Assembly: GCA_003152995.1 (NCBI GenBank)
Contig: PMBR01000065.1
Location: forward strand, 14,143-65,864
Length of the DNA stretch: 51,722 bases
Origin: Chloroflexota bacterium
Lineage (GTDB): Bacteria; Chloroflexota; Limnocylindria; Limnocylindrales; CSP1-4
Direction of reading: 5' to 3'
Shown here: positions 8,237 to 17,050 of the stretch, in pieces
How the letters are laid out: the number at the start of each line of letters is the position of its first letter
Numbering within the stretch: position 1 is the stretch's first letter
Notes under the pieces: generated by a model
What the model saw: only the letters and a program-made list of their open reading frames with translations
What the model was told of the DNA's origin: nothing
Database searches by the model: none
Translations under genes and position numbers: made by a program

Positions 8237-9069
8237 GCCGGCTCCGCAAGCTCGGCTCGGAGCCGTCGGACCGTATCGACAGCGTCGTCGCGCATTGCCG
8301 GAGTCACGGCATGTTCGCTGAAGCGAGCGTATTCGTACAGGCCGACGAGGTTGTCCAGAGCAGCAGACGAGCTCGGGGCCACCTCCAGGACGCGGGACAG
8401 GTACTCTGTCGGAGCCTCGTGCGCGCGCCTGGCCCAGCCTCGACGGGCCATCGCCCGCTCCATCGCCACGTAGGCGGCGATGACTGCCTTGCGGGGATCG
8501 TGTTCGGCCAGCAATGTATCGAGGCCTTCGTCCATTATTGCCGCGATCGATTCTTGCTGAGCATTCTGGACGAGCCGGGTGGGCTTGCGTGTCCGGAGCA
8601 GCGCCGCGGCGACCAGGGCGCTGACCACGCCGACCGCGATGCATGCCAGGACTATGTTCCCGTCGCCCGCGACCGCCGCCCAACCCGAGGCATCCAAAGC
8701 TGGGGCGCGGAGGGGGCCCGAACGCTGACCGCCGTCGGCGAAGCGCCCTGTCGAGGCGAGCACGAACGCGAGCACCATGAACGGCGACAGGACCATGACC
8801 AGCCGCAACTCCCACGGGATCCGCGACTTCTTGCCTTGCGGCGGGACGTCCGCGAGGAGCGGGCCGAAGATCGGGATCCGGTTGGAACCCACAAGCAGAC
8901 CGATTCCGGCGGCCAGGACAAGCAGCGCCAGGACTGCCACCTCGCCCGGCTGCGGCGTCGAAAACGAGATGTCCGGCAAGTGCGGGCGGCTGGCGGCGCC
9001 GATGGCGATGGCGGACACAAGGACAAGGGCCCCGACAGCAGCAAGCCGGAACGCGCGAGAAGCATTCAT
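8233..9069 (-). CDS. DUF4129 membrane protein
   Basis: A 278-residue protein with four predicted membrane helices (near residues 7-25, 43-62, about 88-106 and about 137-158). The C-terminal cytoplasmic DUF4129 region has 'DPRKAVIAAYVAMERAMARRG' and 'EAPTEYLSRVLEV', the conserved 'D-P-R-x-A-V-x-x-x-Y' and 'T-P/A-x-E-Y-L-x-R' pattern. DUF4129 often accompanies transglutaminase-like or MoxR/DUF58 genes. It is the first gene of a five-gene overlapping unit running to 4583. A GGAG lies ten bases before the ATG. It diverges from the gene at 9360. Confidence 0.85.
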   Translation of the reverse strand: MNASRAFRLAAVGALVLVSAIAIGAASRPHLPDISFSTPQPGEVAVLALLVLAAGIGLLVGSNRIPIFGPLLADVPPQGKKSRIPWELRLVMVLSPFMVLAFVLASTGRFADGGQRSGPLRAPALDASGWAAVAGDGNIVLACIAVGVVSALVAAALLRTRKPTRLVQNAQQESIAAIMDEGLDTLLAEHDPRKAVIAAYVAMERAMARRGWARRAHEAPTEYLSRVLEVAPSSSAALDNLVGLYEYARFSEHAVTPAMRDDAVDTVRRLRAELAEPA

Positions 9070-9347
9070 CCCGCGGCGTCTCCGGTTCCAAACGGTCGGC
9101 CGTTTCGACTGAGCAACCTGAGAGCCTCCGCCGTAACAGGGGTCGGGCCCTCGTCCTGATCGTGCGGTGCCGGCGCTCTCGGACTATCGTCGGCCAGCCC
9201 CGGCTATCATAGCGGTCCGGCCCGCGCGACGACCTAAGGACTTCGCTGACTGCGTGTGCGGCGCAGACGGTAGGGCGCGCCTCAGAATGGTGCCGGGATA
9301 TCGAGCCCGGGTGCCGTCCTGGCGGCGCGGGTTCCTCTATGTCCGGC

Positions 9348-9353
9348 TACGAT
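9348..9353 (+). promoter_or_regulatory. -10 element deciding the start at 9360
   Basis: TACGAT is followed by six bases and then ATG at 9360. Because transcription should begin next to that ATG, the in-frame upstream codons cannot be translated from this promoter. Confidence 0.55.
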
Positions 9354-9359
9354 GGCGCC

Positions 9360-11069
9360 ATGGACAACTCCGACGGAGGCGACACCCGAGATCCACGGAA
9401 AATGCTCAACCCGGCGGATCTGCAGGGTCTGGCAAGCATGCTGGGCGTGCCCCAGCAGCGGCGGGACGCCCGCGATCCAAGAGGCCCGCTGGGCCCGAGC
9501 GGGCGCGACTCGCGTGACCCGCGCGAGGAGGGTGGGGGCGGTCGGACGGTCAGGGACGGCCCGGCTCCGACGACCGAGGTGGTCGAATACGTCGGTCAGG
9601 CTCGACCTGCAGGGCCGGGCACAACCTCGGCGACAGCCAGCCTCAAGCTCGACGAAACCGGGCTTGCTCTCGAGGTCGGCGGTGGGCGACCGATCCGCGC
9701 GGGCTACCGCGATCTCAGCCTCATTGCCATCACGCAGTCGACCGTGCTCATCGTGCTGGGCGACGGCCCCGATGCGATGCGCTGGATGCTCGAGAAGTTC
9801 GGCGACAAGCTCGGGCCGATAGTGCGTGAGTTGCGCGAACGACGGCTCAAGCAGCGCCTCACCGACGGCCTCGTGAAGGTGCCCGACGCTCCGGCCGAGT
9901 TGATCGAGTTCGATTGGAAGCCGACGACCGCCGAACTCGGCCCCGGACCCGACGGACCGGCCGCCCCGACGGTAGGCGTCGGTCAGTTCGTGATCCATCC
10001 GTGGGGTTTCGTGATCTGTCCTGTGGACGAACGGGCCACGTGGATCCACTACCGGCGAGCATCCATCTCGAAGGTGACGGTGACTTCGCCCGGCGAGGTC
10101 ACCGTCGAAGGAGAGCCCGGCACGCTGACGCTACGAGGGCTCGGGCAGGCTGCTACGCGGCTGCACGACACACTCGAGAAGCTTCGGGACGGCGCATTCG
10201 ACGATGCAGCAGGTTTCGTGGAGCAGCTTCTCCCCGACGCGCCTTTCGGACTGCGCCAGAAAGCCGGCGAGCTGCTGGTGGATGGGCGGCCCACGCGACC
10301 GCAGGAGTTCGGCGATTCGGGCTGGCCGATCGTCGAGACGGCGGTCCTGGGCGAGCCCACCTTCGCCGATAGCTACGACTCGCTCTGCCAGACCGCCGGT
10401 GCGGCCGCACCGCGATGGGTCGCCATGTCGCCGGTGGACCCGGGCGGCGCCGAGCCGAAGATCTGGTTCCTGATCGCGATGCCGGGCAACCTGGTCGCGC
10501 TGGAGCTGGTCACGGCCGGCGCCCACGCGACGTACTTCTTCCGCGTCATGGCACGGGTGCAATACAAGGGCGAGTCCCCGCAGAAGCTGGGCATCGCGGC
10601 GGAGCAGGCGGTCCGGGACGTCAGCGAGGCGCTCGTCGACATGCGGTTCCTGCGCGAGCCGATGGCGCTGCCGGCCGACCAGCTACGGCTGCCGAAATAC
10701 CTGAACTACCGGCTCGCGCTGGCGGTGCTGCCGAGCGTGGCCTGGGCGCGCGCCCGTTTCGTGGCTCGGATCGTCCATCGCAGCCCGGCCAGCTGGTCGA
10801 CGGCCGTGGCGGACCTGATCCGCTGGCATGGCACGGCGCGCGACGAAGCGGCCGAGTGGCCTGGCCGCGCGGCGCAGGAATCGCAGATTTCCGCGGCCGG
10901 TGGTGACGGCGCCGACGATGGCGATGCCGCCGACGATGGCGATGCCGCCGGCGAGATCGACACCGCCGTTGCCCCAGACGCCGTCGACTCCGCTTCGGAC
11001 GGAGAGGCCGGCGGCGCTGCGGACGAGACCACGGCAAAGAAGAAGAAGCCTTCGGGCACCTCAGGCTGA
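9360..11069 (+). CDS. Conserved-looking 569-residue protein of unknown function
   Basis: I do not recognise this family. Residues 1-75 are polar and probably disordered with several 'RDPR'-type motifs. Residues 80-170 form a beta-rich module ('SLKLDETGLALEVGG', 'IAITQSTVLIVLGDGPDAMRWMLEKFG') that resembles a PH-like or small sensor fold in pattern only. Then come a second beta/alpha region and a domain near residues 340-460 with 'AEPKIWFLIAMPGNLVALEL' and 'YFFRVMARVQYKG'. The tail is acidic with repeated 'DDGDAA' and ends in a lysine run. No signal peptide or membrane helix is seen. It is 12 bases from a zinc-ribbon gene with its own AGGAG, so the two probably act together. I chose the ATG at 9360 from the -10 spacing. 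Confidence 0.7.
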   Translation: MDNSDGGDTRDPRKMLNPADLQGLASMLGVPQQRRDARDPRGPLGPSGRDSRDPREEGGGGRTVRDGPAPTTEVVEYVGQARPAGPGTTSATASLKLDETGLALEVGGGRPIRAGYRDLSLIAITQSTVLIVLGDGPDAMRWMLEKFGDKLGPIVRELRERRLKQRLTDGLVKVPDAPAELIEFDWKPTTAELGPGPDGPAAPTVGVGQFVIHPWGFVICPVDERATWIHYRRASISKVTVTSPGEVTVEGEPGTLTLRGLGQAATRLHDTLEKLRDGAFDDAAGFVEQLLPDAPFGLRQKAGELLVDGRPTRPQEFGDSGWPIVETAVLGEPTFADSYDSLCQTAGAAAPRWVAMSPVDPGGAEPKIWFLIAMPGNLVALELVTAGAHATYFFRVMARVQYKGESPQKLGIAAEQAVRDVSEALVDMRFLREPMALPADQLRLPKYLNYRLALAVLPSVAWARARFVARIVHRSPASWSTAVADLIRWHGTARDEAAEWPGRAAQESQISAAGGDGADDGDAADDGDAAGEIDTAVAPDAVDSASDGEAGGAADETTAKKKKPSGTSG

Positions 11070-11081
11070 TAGGAGCGGACG

Positions 11082-11483
11082 ATGCCGACTTTCAAGCACC
11101 CGTGCCCGTACTGCGGCAAGCTCGTCGATCGGATCGTCGCGGCGTGCCCGTACTGCGGCCAGGTGGAGCCGTTTTCCCCAAAGCGCTGCCAGAACTGCCG
11201 GAAGATCGTCGAGGACCCGGCCTGGGTCGTGTGTCCAACCTGTGGAGCGTCACTGACGATGCCTGTGGCAGCGGTCGCCGGTTCGGGAGCGGGGAAGGCC
11301 GGCGCTGCTTCGACCCCGGCCACGCCGCCGGCCGCCGCGGCACAGGCTTCGGCGCCGGCCCAGCCGGAGCGTCAGCCGCTTCCGGTGGCTGCTCCGGCGC
11401 CCGCCGGCAAGTGCTCGGGCTGCGGTGCGCCGCTGCCCGCCGGCGCTCGCTTTTGCACGATCTGCGGGACGATGGCCGGCTGA
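11082..11483 (+). CDS. Double/triple zinc-ribbon protein
   Basis: A 133-residue protein with three Cys4-type knuckle pairs near the N-terminus: 'CPYCGKLV', 'CPYCGQVE' and 'CQNCRKIV' with 'CPTCGASL'. An Ala/Pro-rich linker (about 58-108) leads to a final ribbon, 'CSGCGAPL' with 'CTICGTMAG'. These short ribbons bind zinc and usually mediate protein or nucleic-acid contacts. It follows the 569-residue gene at 12 bases and probably forms a transcript with it; the next gene is convergent and also ends in zinc ribbons. Confidence 0.8.
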   Translation: MPTFKHPCPYCGKLVDRIVAACPYCGQVEPFSPKRCQNCRKIVEDPAWVVCPTCGASLTMPVAAVAGSGAGKAGAASTPATPPAAAAQASAPAQPERQPLPVAAPAPAGKCSGCGAPLPAGARFCTICGTMAG

Positions 11484-11598
11484 GGCCTGACCGCCCCCTC
11501 GAGGGACGCCGCGCCTCCTGCAACGCGAGGGTCGACGGCTCGTGCCGTCAGCGACTCGGGTGTGAGCCCGACTACTGTCGGCCTGGCGTGTCCGACTA

Positions 11599-12216
11599 TC
11601 AGACCTTGTTGCCGCAGTTGCCGCAGAAGCGAGTTCCGGGGGCCACCTCGGCGCCGCAGCTCGGGCATTTCGCCGTGCCGAGGGCCTGACCGCAGTTGCC
11701 GCAGAACTTCTCGCTGCCGACCGGCTTGCCGCAGTTGGGGCATTCGGTGGCACGAGCGCTCGTGTCTCCCGAGAAGACCTTCGTGCCCTGGACTGCTTCG
11801 CGCATCTGGCTGATCTCGACGGAGGAACGCTCCGCCTCCATCTCCGCGGCCAGGTTCGGGGCGCAATTGACGCACAGCCCGCGGGCTTTGTTGAAGCAGG
11901 TTTCGTCGACCCAGTTGTTGCACCGAACGCAGCGGTGGAACAACGGCATGATCTCGTTGGAGGCCTTCTGCAGGGCCTTGTCCCGGGCGTCGCGGTCGGT
12001 GATCTGCTGCGCGGAGTCGGCCACGTTGCGGGCGCCCCAGAGCCCGCCGATGAGATTGCTTGCGCCGCCGAGGATCGATGCGCCAGTGCCGAGCAGGTTC
12101 TTCTGATACTCACTGCGGTAGCCGCTGCCGCAGATGTCGCAGCGGAACTCGAACTGGTATCCCTGGTTGGTCGAGAGGTCCTGGTAGTTGCTGGTGAACG
12201 GGGTGAAGCCCGGCAT
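11599..12216 (-). CDS. Zinc-ribbon protein with central glycine-rich helix and tandem C-terminal ribbons
   Basis: A 205-residue protein. A first Cys pair 'CDICGSGY' is followed by a Gly/Ala-rich segment ('GTGASILGGASNLIGGLWGA'), a second pair 'CVRCNNWV', 'CFNKARGLCVNC', and two C-terminal ribbons: 'CPNCGKPV' with 'CGNCGQAL', and 'CPSCGAEV' with 'CGNCGNKV'. The glycine-rich stretch could insert in or lie on a membrane. The ATG at 12216 is preferred over the GTG at 12225 because GGAG lies eight bases before the ATG but overlaps the GTG. It is convergent with the 11082 zinc-ribbon gene. Confidence 0.8.
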   Translation of the reverse strand: MPGFTPFTSNYQDLSTNQGYQFEFRCDICGSGYRSEYQKNLLGTGASILGGASNLIGGLWGARNVADSAQQITDRDARDKALQKASNEIMPLFHRCVRCNNWVDETCFNKARGLCVNCAPNLAAEMEAERSSVEISQMREAVQGTKVFSGDTSARATECPNCGKPVGSEKFCGNCGQALGTAKCPSCGAEVAPGTRFCGNCGNKV

Positions 12217-12315
12217 TCGACCCACTCCTGAGTGGCTGCGGCTGACCAGCGGCGCGGCTGGTGACGGTGTGCCCGCATGTTACCGCCACCGGGTTGGCGC
12301 CGGAGGCCGAGTTGG

Positions 12316-14760
12316 CTACGGGGTAGCCGCCTCGAGGATGGCCAGGATGGTCGTGCCATGGACGAGGTACAGGCCATGGACGGCGTGGACGGACTCCTTC
12401 GATCCGAAAATCTGATAGGCGTCGTTGGGCTGGACGTATTGGGCGACTACCTTCGAGTCGGACGGCCAGAGGCTCCTCATGTGCATCCAGTCGACCCAAT
12501 CCGAGGTGAGCAGGGAGTATTCGCAGACGGTGCTGGGCGGCTCAGTCGGCAAGGTGTCGCAGTCGTTCGCCCAGTCGAGCCAGGCGTCCACGATCAGGAA
12601 GCGATCGCCCGAGTTGGCGGCCGACTTTACGAGCTGGTCGAGCATGAAGACGTAGCCGTTCGTCGGCACGGCAATCTCGCCGACGACGGCCAGCTTGCCG
12701 TCCGTCCCGACGCTGACAGCCCAGTAGTGGCCGTCTGCGGCGATCTGGCCGTCGAGGATCGCGATGTGGCACGGTGGCGGCGAGATCCCCGCGTCGGCCG
12801 CACCGGCGGACCAGCATTCGAAGCCGGTCGGGACGGGTCCCTTCACGATCGCTATCCGGCCGGCGAGGTGCGCGGGATCGGCGGCCCACAGCGTCGCGAA
12901 CTCGCCCTCGGTCAACGGGCGATTGCCGGGCCCGAGCAGCCCGAGCGGGGACGCCGCGGAGCCCGATGGCGGCACGACCGGCGTCGCCGGCGGAGCGGTG
13001 GTGAGCGTCGGAACGGCGGCCGGTGTCGGGGGCTCGAACTCCGCCACCACCGTGGACAGGCCGCCGGCGGCGGCAATCTGGATCAGGAGCAGACCCTGGG
13101 CCGGCGGGTAGACGCCGTTCGCGGCGGCCCCGGCGCGCGGCAGCTCGTAGTCCCCGGGTTTCAGTGCCAGGTCTTGCTTCGTTCCATCCCCCGAGAGCCA
13201 GACGAAGTCGTGCGGCGGGCACGGGCTATTGGGCGACAGCGAGAGCAGATCGCACGAGCCACTCGGGCCCGTGTTGATTTCCGCCAGCAGCCACCCGTAA
13301 ACGAGGTAGAACTGGCTACCCCCGCCGGCCGCTCTCCAGGCGGCATATGCCCCGGCAGGGTCGAACACGACGCCGTTGGAATTCGAAACGGGATTCGGTG
13401 CGACTTCGCCGAGGACATCGAACATTCCGTCGCTGCCGATGCGCACCGCCCAGGTGCCACCCCCCTTGACCAGATTCTGGAGAATGAGGCACGGGACCGG
13501 CGACGGCGCCGGAGTCGCGTCGCCGCAAACGATCCCGCTGCCGAAAGGCGCCTGGAGAATGGCGACCCGGTTGGCGAGGTGGCTGGGATCGGCGGCCATC
13601 AGCTGCCCGAGCGCGGCCTGGGTCAGGGGAAAGTCCAACTCTCCGATCACTCCGAACGGCGCGTCGGGTGGCCTGATCGGCGCGCTGGTAATGGTCGGCG
13701 TCGGCGCCGGCGGCGTCGGCGACACGGGCCTCGGACTCGATTGTTGTAGCGAGACGTCGGCGACCTTCGCCAGAACGCGCCACGCGCTGCAGCCCCTGGA
13801 GGACTGCGGAGGATCGCCCGGGCACGGTCCGACGATGCTTCGGACGACGTAGGCCCCGAGGGCAGAGGAGGCGTGATCGATCGAATCGATGATCCGGACG
13901 CCCTCGGCCTGGACCAAGCGTGCCTTCCCGTACAGCTTCAAGGCGTCGGCTCCGGACCCGGCGCCGGCAGTCGAGGAATCGGGCGTAGGCGTGGGAGGTT
14001 CCTGGACCGGAGGCGTGTCGTCTGCGCTCAGCCAGTTCGTGTAGCCGCAGCCGCTGTCCCCGTCCGGCAGGAGCACGTCGCCCGCCGTCGGAGCGTAGAT
14101 GCAGGACTCGTTGTTCCGGGTCGAACCCAACCAGCCTTGGACCGTGAATGTCTGGCCGGTCAGCGGCCAGTCGTCGGCGACATGGAAGGCGAGCCGCGAC
14201 GAGGATGCCGGCGCGATCTGGCCGAGCAACCCCAGAGATCTCTCGCCGAGAAAGCGGAACGCGAAGGTGCCGGTGACGGACGTGACGCGCTGCACCCCCG
14301 GGATCACGCCCATGATGCATACCTGGGGGTCGATGCCGTTGATGACTCCGACGGTCTGATAGCGATCCATCGGGCAGATGTCATTCCTGAACACGATGCT
14401 GGCCGACACAATCAAGGTCGTGTTCGTCGCCAGCGGCGTCCCGGCCAGCAGAGCGGCCAGCTCGGCGGTAGTGAGGGCTCGATCCGCCGGGTAGCCCGCG
14501 AGTGGGGCGGCCGGTGCCGGAGTGAATGCCGGCAAGGCGATCGCCACCGCGAGAATGGTTACGAGCGCCACACCGAAGCCTGCGGCGGCAAGTCGCGGCG
14601 AGCGCCGGAGCGGTCGCCACCCCAAACCGGCCCGAGGCGCGGGCACCGAGTCCAGCGCCGTGGACACGTCGGCGAACAGCCCTTCGGGCAGCCGCCCGGC
14701 CGAGCGTCGGGCCAGATGCTCGCGCAGGTCGGAGTCGATCGGGGGAAGCTGGCCGCTCAT
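12316..14760 (-). CDS. Anti-sigma-like membrane protein with three repeated extracytoplasmic modules
   Basis: An 814-residue protein. Residues 1-55 are cytoplasmic and polar, residues 57-79 form one membrane helix, and the rest is predicted outside. The ectodomain holds three related modules starting near residues 96, 373 and 613. Each begins 'LT-x-A/G-E/A-L/F ... L-A-x-R/T-x-A/L-I' and includes a 'GEVA/GEIA' strand, a 'gWL/aWL' motif and paired Cys residues, with Pro/Thr linkers between. Its start overlaps the ECF sigma gene stop as ATGA, the usual sigma/anti-sigma arrangement. The short N-terminus would bind the sigma factor, although no HXXXCXXC zinc motif is seen. The ligand is unknown. 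Confidence 0.75.
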   Translation of the reverse strand: MSGQLPPIDSDLREHLARRSAGRLPEGLFADVSTALDSVPAPRAGLGWRPLRRSPRLAAAGFGVALVTILAVAIALPAFTPAPAAPLAGYPADRALTTAELAALLAGTPLATNTTLIVSASIVFRNDICPMDRYQTVGVINGIDPQVCIMGVIPGVQRVTSVTGTFAFRFLGERSLGLLGQIAPASSSRLAFHVADDWPLTGQTFTVQGWLGSTRNNESCIYAPTAGDVLLPDGDSGCGYTNWLSADDTPPVQEPPTPTPDSSTAGAGSGADALKLYGKARLVQAEGVRIIDSIDHASSALGAYVVRSIVGPCPGDPPQSSRGCSAWRVLAKVADVSLQQSSPRPVSPTPPAPTPTITSAPIRPPDAPFGVIGELDFPLTQAALGQLMAADPSHLANRVAILQAPFGSGIVCGDATPAPSPVPCLILQNLVKGGGTWAVRIGSDGMFDVLGEVAPNPVSNSNGVVFDPAGAYAAWRAAGGGSQFYLVYGWLLAEINTGPSGSCDLLSLSPNSPCPPHDFVWLSGDGTKQDLALKPGDYELPRAGAAANGVYPPAQGLLLIQIAAAGGLSTVVAEFEPPTPAAVPTLTTAPPATPVVPPSGSAASPLGLLGPGNRPLTEGEFATLWAADPAHLAGRIAIVKGPVPTGFECWSAGAADAGISPPPCHIAILDGQIAADGHYWAVSVGTDGKLAVVGEIAVPTNGYVFMLDQLVKSAANSGDRFLIVDAWLDWANDCDTLPTEPPSTVCEYSLLTSDWVDWMHMRSLWPSDSKVVAQYVQPNDAYQIFGSKESVHAVHGLYLVHGTTILAILEAATP

Positions 14761-15320
14761 CGCGACTCCTTTGCGAGCGCCGACTCGAGCGCCGCACGGG
14801 CGCGGTGGAGTCGGGACTTGATCGTTCCCTCGGGCGAGCCGAGGGCCGCTGCGATCTCGGCGACGGGTCGCTCATGGAGGTGGTGGAGGACGAGCACGGC
14901 GCGATCGTCGACCGTCAGTCGGGCGAAGGCTCGGTCGAAGACGTCGGCCGCGGCCGTTCGGTCATCGAGCGCCCGGCCGGTCGAGGCCGGTTCGGGGCCG
15001 TCTTCGGGGTCGAGCAGCGGTATCTCCCGGACGCTGGTTCGGCCCCGACGGCGAAGCTGCGCCCGGCAGGCATTCAGATTTATCCGGCCGAGCCAGGCGT
15101 CGAAGAGGTCCGGGTCGCGAAGCGCCTCGCGGTGGCACCACGCCGAGACGAATGTCTCCTGCGTGGCGTCGGCGGCGTCGGCCTGATTGCCAAGAATTGC
15201 GAGCGAAGTGCGGTACACGGCATCGATCCGGGTGCGGACGAGGGCATCGAAGGCGGCGCGATCACGGGTGTCGGGCGTTGGCCCGACACCTCGGGCTCTC
15301 TCGACGAGTGCTCGCTCCAT
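14757..15320 (-). CDS. ECF-type RNA polymerase sigma factor
   Basis: A 187-residue sigma-70 family protein. Region 2 has 'DAVYRTSLAILGNQADAADATQETFVSAW', region 4 has 'AFARLTVDDRAVLVLHHLHE' and an HTH 'VAEIAAALGSPEGTIKSRLHRAR'. This length and lack of regions 1 and 3 are typical of ECF factors. The ATG at 15320 has a GAGGG seven bases upstream. It is translationally coupled (ATGA overlap) to the 814-residue membrane protein, which is likely its anti-sigma. It diverges from the deaminase gene at 15464. Confidence 0.93.
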   Translation of the reverse strand: MERALVERARGVGPTPDTRDRAAFDALVRTRIDAVYRTSLAILGNQADAADATQETFVSAWCHREALRDPDLFDAWLGRINLNACRAQLRRRGRTSVREIPLLDPEDGPEPASTGRALDDRTAAADVFDRAFARLTVDDRAVLVLHHLHERPVAEIAAALGSPEGTIKSRLHRARAALESALAKESR

Positions 15321-15451
15321 CTGCCGCCCTCTTGTGGCCTCTACCTGTATCGATGCTCGGAGCGGGCTCCAGGTTGCATCGAAGTCCCGCCGAGTCGCGG
15401 GCCGGCGGGTGCCGGCGGGCCCATCTGCCGCCCGGCGTCGCCGTCCCGCGC

Positions 15452-15457
15452 CATACT
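15452..15457 (+). promoter_or_regulatory. -10-like element for a leaderless deaminase mRNA
   Basis: CATACT ends six bases before the ATG at 15464 and matches the A2/T6 core of a -10 box. No Shine-Dalgarno is visible. It is weaker than the TANNNT examples elsewhere. Confidence 0.4.
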
Positions 15458-15463
15458 TCCGCA

Positions 15464-16486
15464 ATGCCCGACCGTATCGTCCCGCTCGAGAGATTCCATG
15501 AAGCCCGGCGCGTTCTCGACGGACGCATCGATCGCACGCCCATTCTGGCCTCGTCGACGGCGGCCCGGGTGCTCGCGGCGCGCGGCGTGCACGTGGCCGA
15601 CGGGCGCATCTACGCCAAGGCGGAGCATCTCCAGAAGACCGGTGCGTTCAAGATCCGCGGCGCGCTCAACAAGATGGCGGCGTTGTCCGAGGCGGAACGG
15701 GCGGCCGGGGTCATAACCCTCTCCGCGGGAAACCACGCCCAGGGAGTGGCGCTTGCCGCGCACGAGGCCGGCGTCAACGCGGTGGTGATGATGCCGTCCG
15801 GCGCGGTTCGGTCGAAGGTCGACGCTTGCCGCGGCTACGGCGCCGAGGTGATTCTCTTCGGCGAGCACGTGGGAGAAACCTGGGCGCGGATGGAGGCGGT
15901 CCAGGCAGAGCGCGGGCTGACGTTCGTGCCCCCGTTCGACGACCCGTGGATCATCGCCGGTCAGGGGACCATCGGCCTCGAGATCCTCGACGACCTGCCG
16001 CAAGTGGATGTCGTGGTGGCTGGTATCGGCGGCGGGGCGCTGTGCACCGGTACCGCGGCGGCGATCAAGGAAACGCGGCCCGGCGTCCGCGTCTACGGGG
16101 TGGAGCCCGAGAAATCCAACGCGCTATCGCTGGCTCTGGATCGCGGCGAGATCGTGCCGATCCAGCCGGTCTCAGTCGCCGACGGCCTGGGCGCTCCGTT
16201 CGCCGGGGAGTGGACGATGGCCATGGGGCGGCGCTATCTCGACGGTATCGCGCTCCTTGACGACGCCACGATTCTCGCGGGAATGCGCTTCGCCCTGGAG
16301 CGGATGAAGCAGCTCGTCGAGCCGGCCGGGGCAGCGGCGCTCGCGGCCGTGCTGTTCGGCCACGTCCCGATCCACGACGGCGAACGGGTCTGCGTCGTCT
16401 TCAGCGGCGGCAATGTGGAGATGGGGCGGCTCGGCGAATTGCTGGCGGGCGCGGCGCCACTCGAGATTCCGCCGGCGGTGGAGTAG
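15464..16486 (+). CDS. PLP-dependent threonine/serine dehydratase
   Basis: A 340-residue fold-type II PLP enzyme. 'KTGAFKIRGALNKM' holds the Schiff-base Lys63, 'SAGNHAQGVA' contacts the substrate, 'VVAGIGGGALCTG' is the phosphate-binding glycine loop, and 'VVFSGGNVEMG' is near the ring. It should deaminate L-threonine (or serine) to a 2-oxo acid and ammonia. There is no C-terminal ACT domain, so it lacks the regulatory part of full-length IlvA; a short catabolic-type or unregulated enzyme, or a related racemase/dehydratase, is possible. No pathway partner lies next to it. Confidence 0.9.
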   Translation: MPDRIVPLERFHEARRVLDGRIDRTPILASSTAARVLAARGVHVADGRIYAKAEHLQKTGAFKIRGALNKMAALSEAERAAGVITLSAGNHAQGVALAAHEAGVNAVVMMPSGAVRSKVDACRGYGAEVILFGEHVGETWARMEAVQAERGLTFVPPFDDPWIIAGQGTIGLEILDDLPQVDVVVAGIGGGALCTGTAAAIKETRPGVRVYGVEPEKSNALSLALDRGEIVPIQPVSVADGLGAPFAGEWTMAMGRRYLDGIALLDDATILAGMRFALERMKQLVEPAGAAALAAVLFGHVPIHDGERVCVVFSGGNVEMGRLGELLAGAAPLEIPPAVE

Positions 16487-16533
16487 GGGAGGGCGGTATC
16501 GGGTCGGCCGCGATCCACCGGGTCCCTCCGACC

Positions 16534-16953
16534 TCAGTCCACGCCCAGGTCGTGGAGGCGGTCCTCGTCGATGCCCATGTAGTGGCCGAGTTCATGGAGG
16601 ACCGTGACTCGGACCTCGTGCTCCAACTCGAGCGGATCCGGGAAGTCCTCCTCCAGCGCAAATCGAAAGAGCGTGATCCTGCTCGGGACCATCGCCCAAT
16701 CGGCGGCCCACTCGGTCCGGGGCACTCCCTCGAAGAGTCCGTATAGGTCGTCGTCCGGCGCGAGGCCGGATTCGCGACGGTGGGCCGGTGAAAGATCATC
16801 CTCGACCACGACGGCGACTTCGTCGAGCGCCCGCGAGAACGGCGCGGGAATGGAATCGAGGGCGCGCTCCACAAGGGTCTGGAATTGGTTCTCGGTCATG
16901 AAGCCATCGGCCGAGCGCCGCCGGCGCCAGCTTCCTTTCCGCGAATTTGGCAT
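16534..16953 (-). CDS. Minimal zincin metallopeptidase family protein
   Basis: A 139-residue protein ending with the metal motif 'HELGHYMGIDEDRLHDLG'. This is the HExGHxxGxxED signature of the small MMP-like (DUF1025/zincin_1) family found widely in actinomycetes and Chloroflexi. The preceding 'DPLELEHEVRVTVL' helix and 'ITLFRFALEEDF' strand fit that family. Members bind zinc; their substrates are unknown. I chose ATG 16953 because a TAGCAT -10 box ends seven bases upstream. The alternative ATG at 16899 (MTENQF) begins closer to the conserved domain and cannot be excluded. Confidence 0.85.
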   Translation of the reverse strand: MPNSRKGSWRRRRSADGFMTENQFQTLVERALDSIPAPFSRALDEVAVVVEDDLSPAHRRESGLAPDDDLYGLFEGVPRTEWAADWAMVPSRITLFRFALEEDFPDPLELEHEVRVTVLHELGHYMGIDEDRLHDLGVD

Positions 16954-16960
16954 GGCGCAT

Positions 16961-16966
16961 ATGCTA
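16961..16966 (-). promoter_or_regulatory. -10 element for the zincin gene
   Basis: On the minus strand TAGCAT ends seven bases before the ATG at 16953, with no ribosome-binding site between. It is part of the leaderless pattern. Confidence 0.45.
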
Positions 16967-17050
16967 CGGCCCCGCGACCGGGCGAACGGCGCGGCGCGTG
17001 ACAGCCGCGACTCCGTCCGCGACGTACGATGGGGCCGAAGGAGCCAGCCG

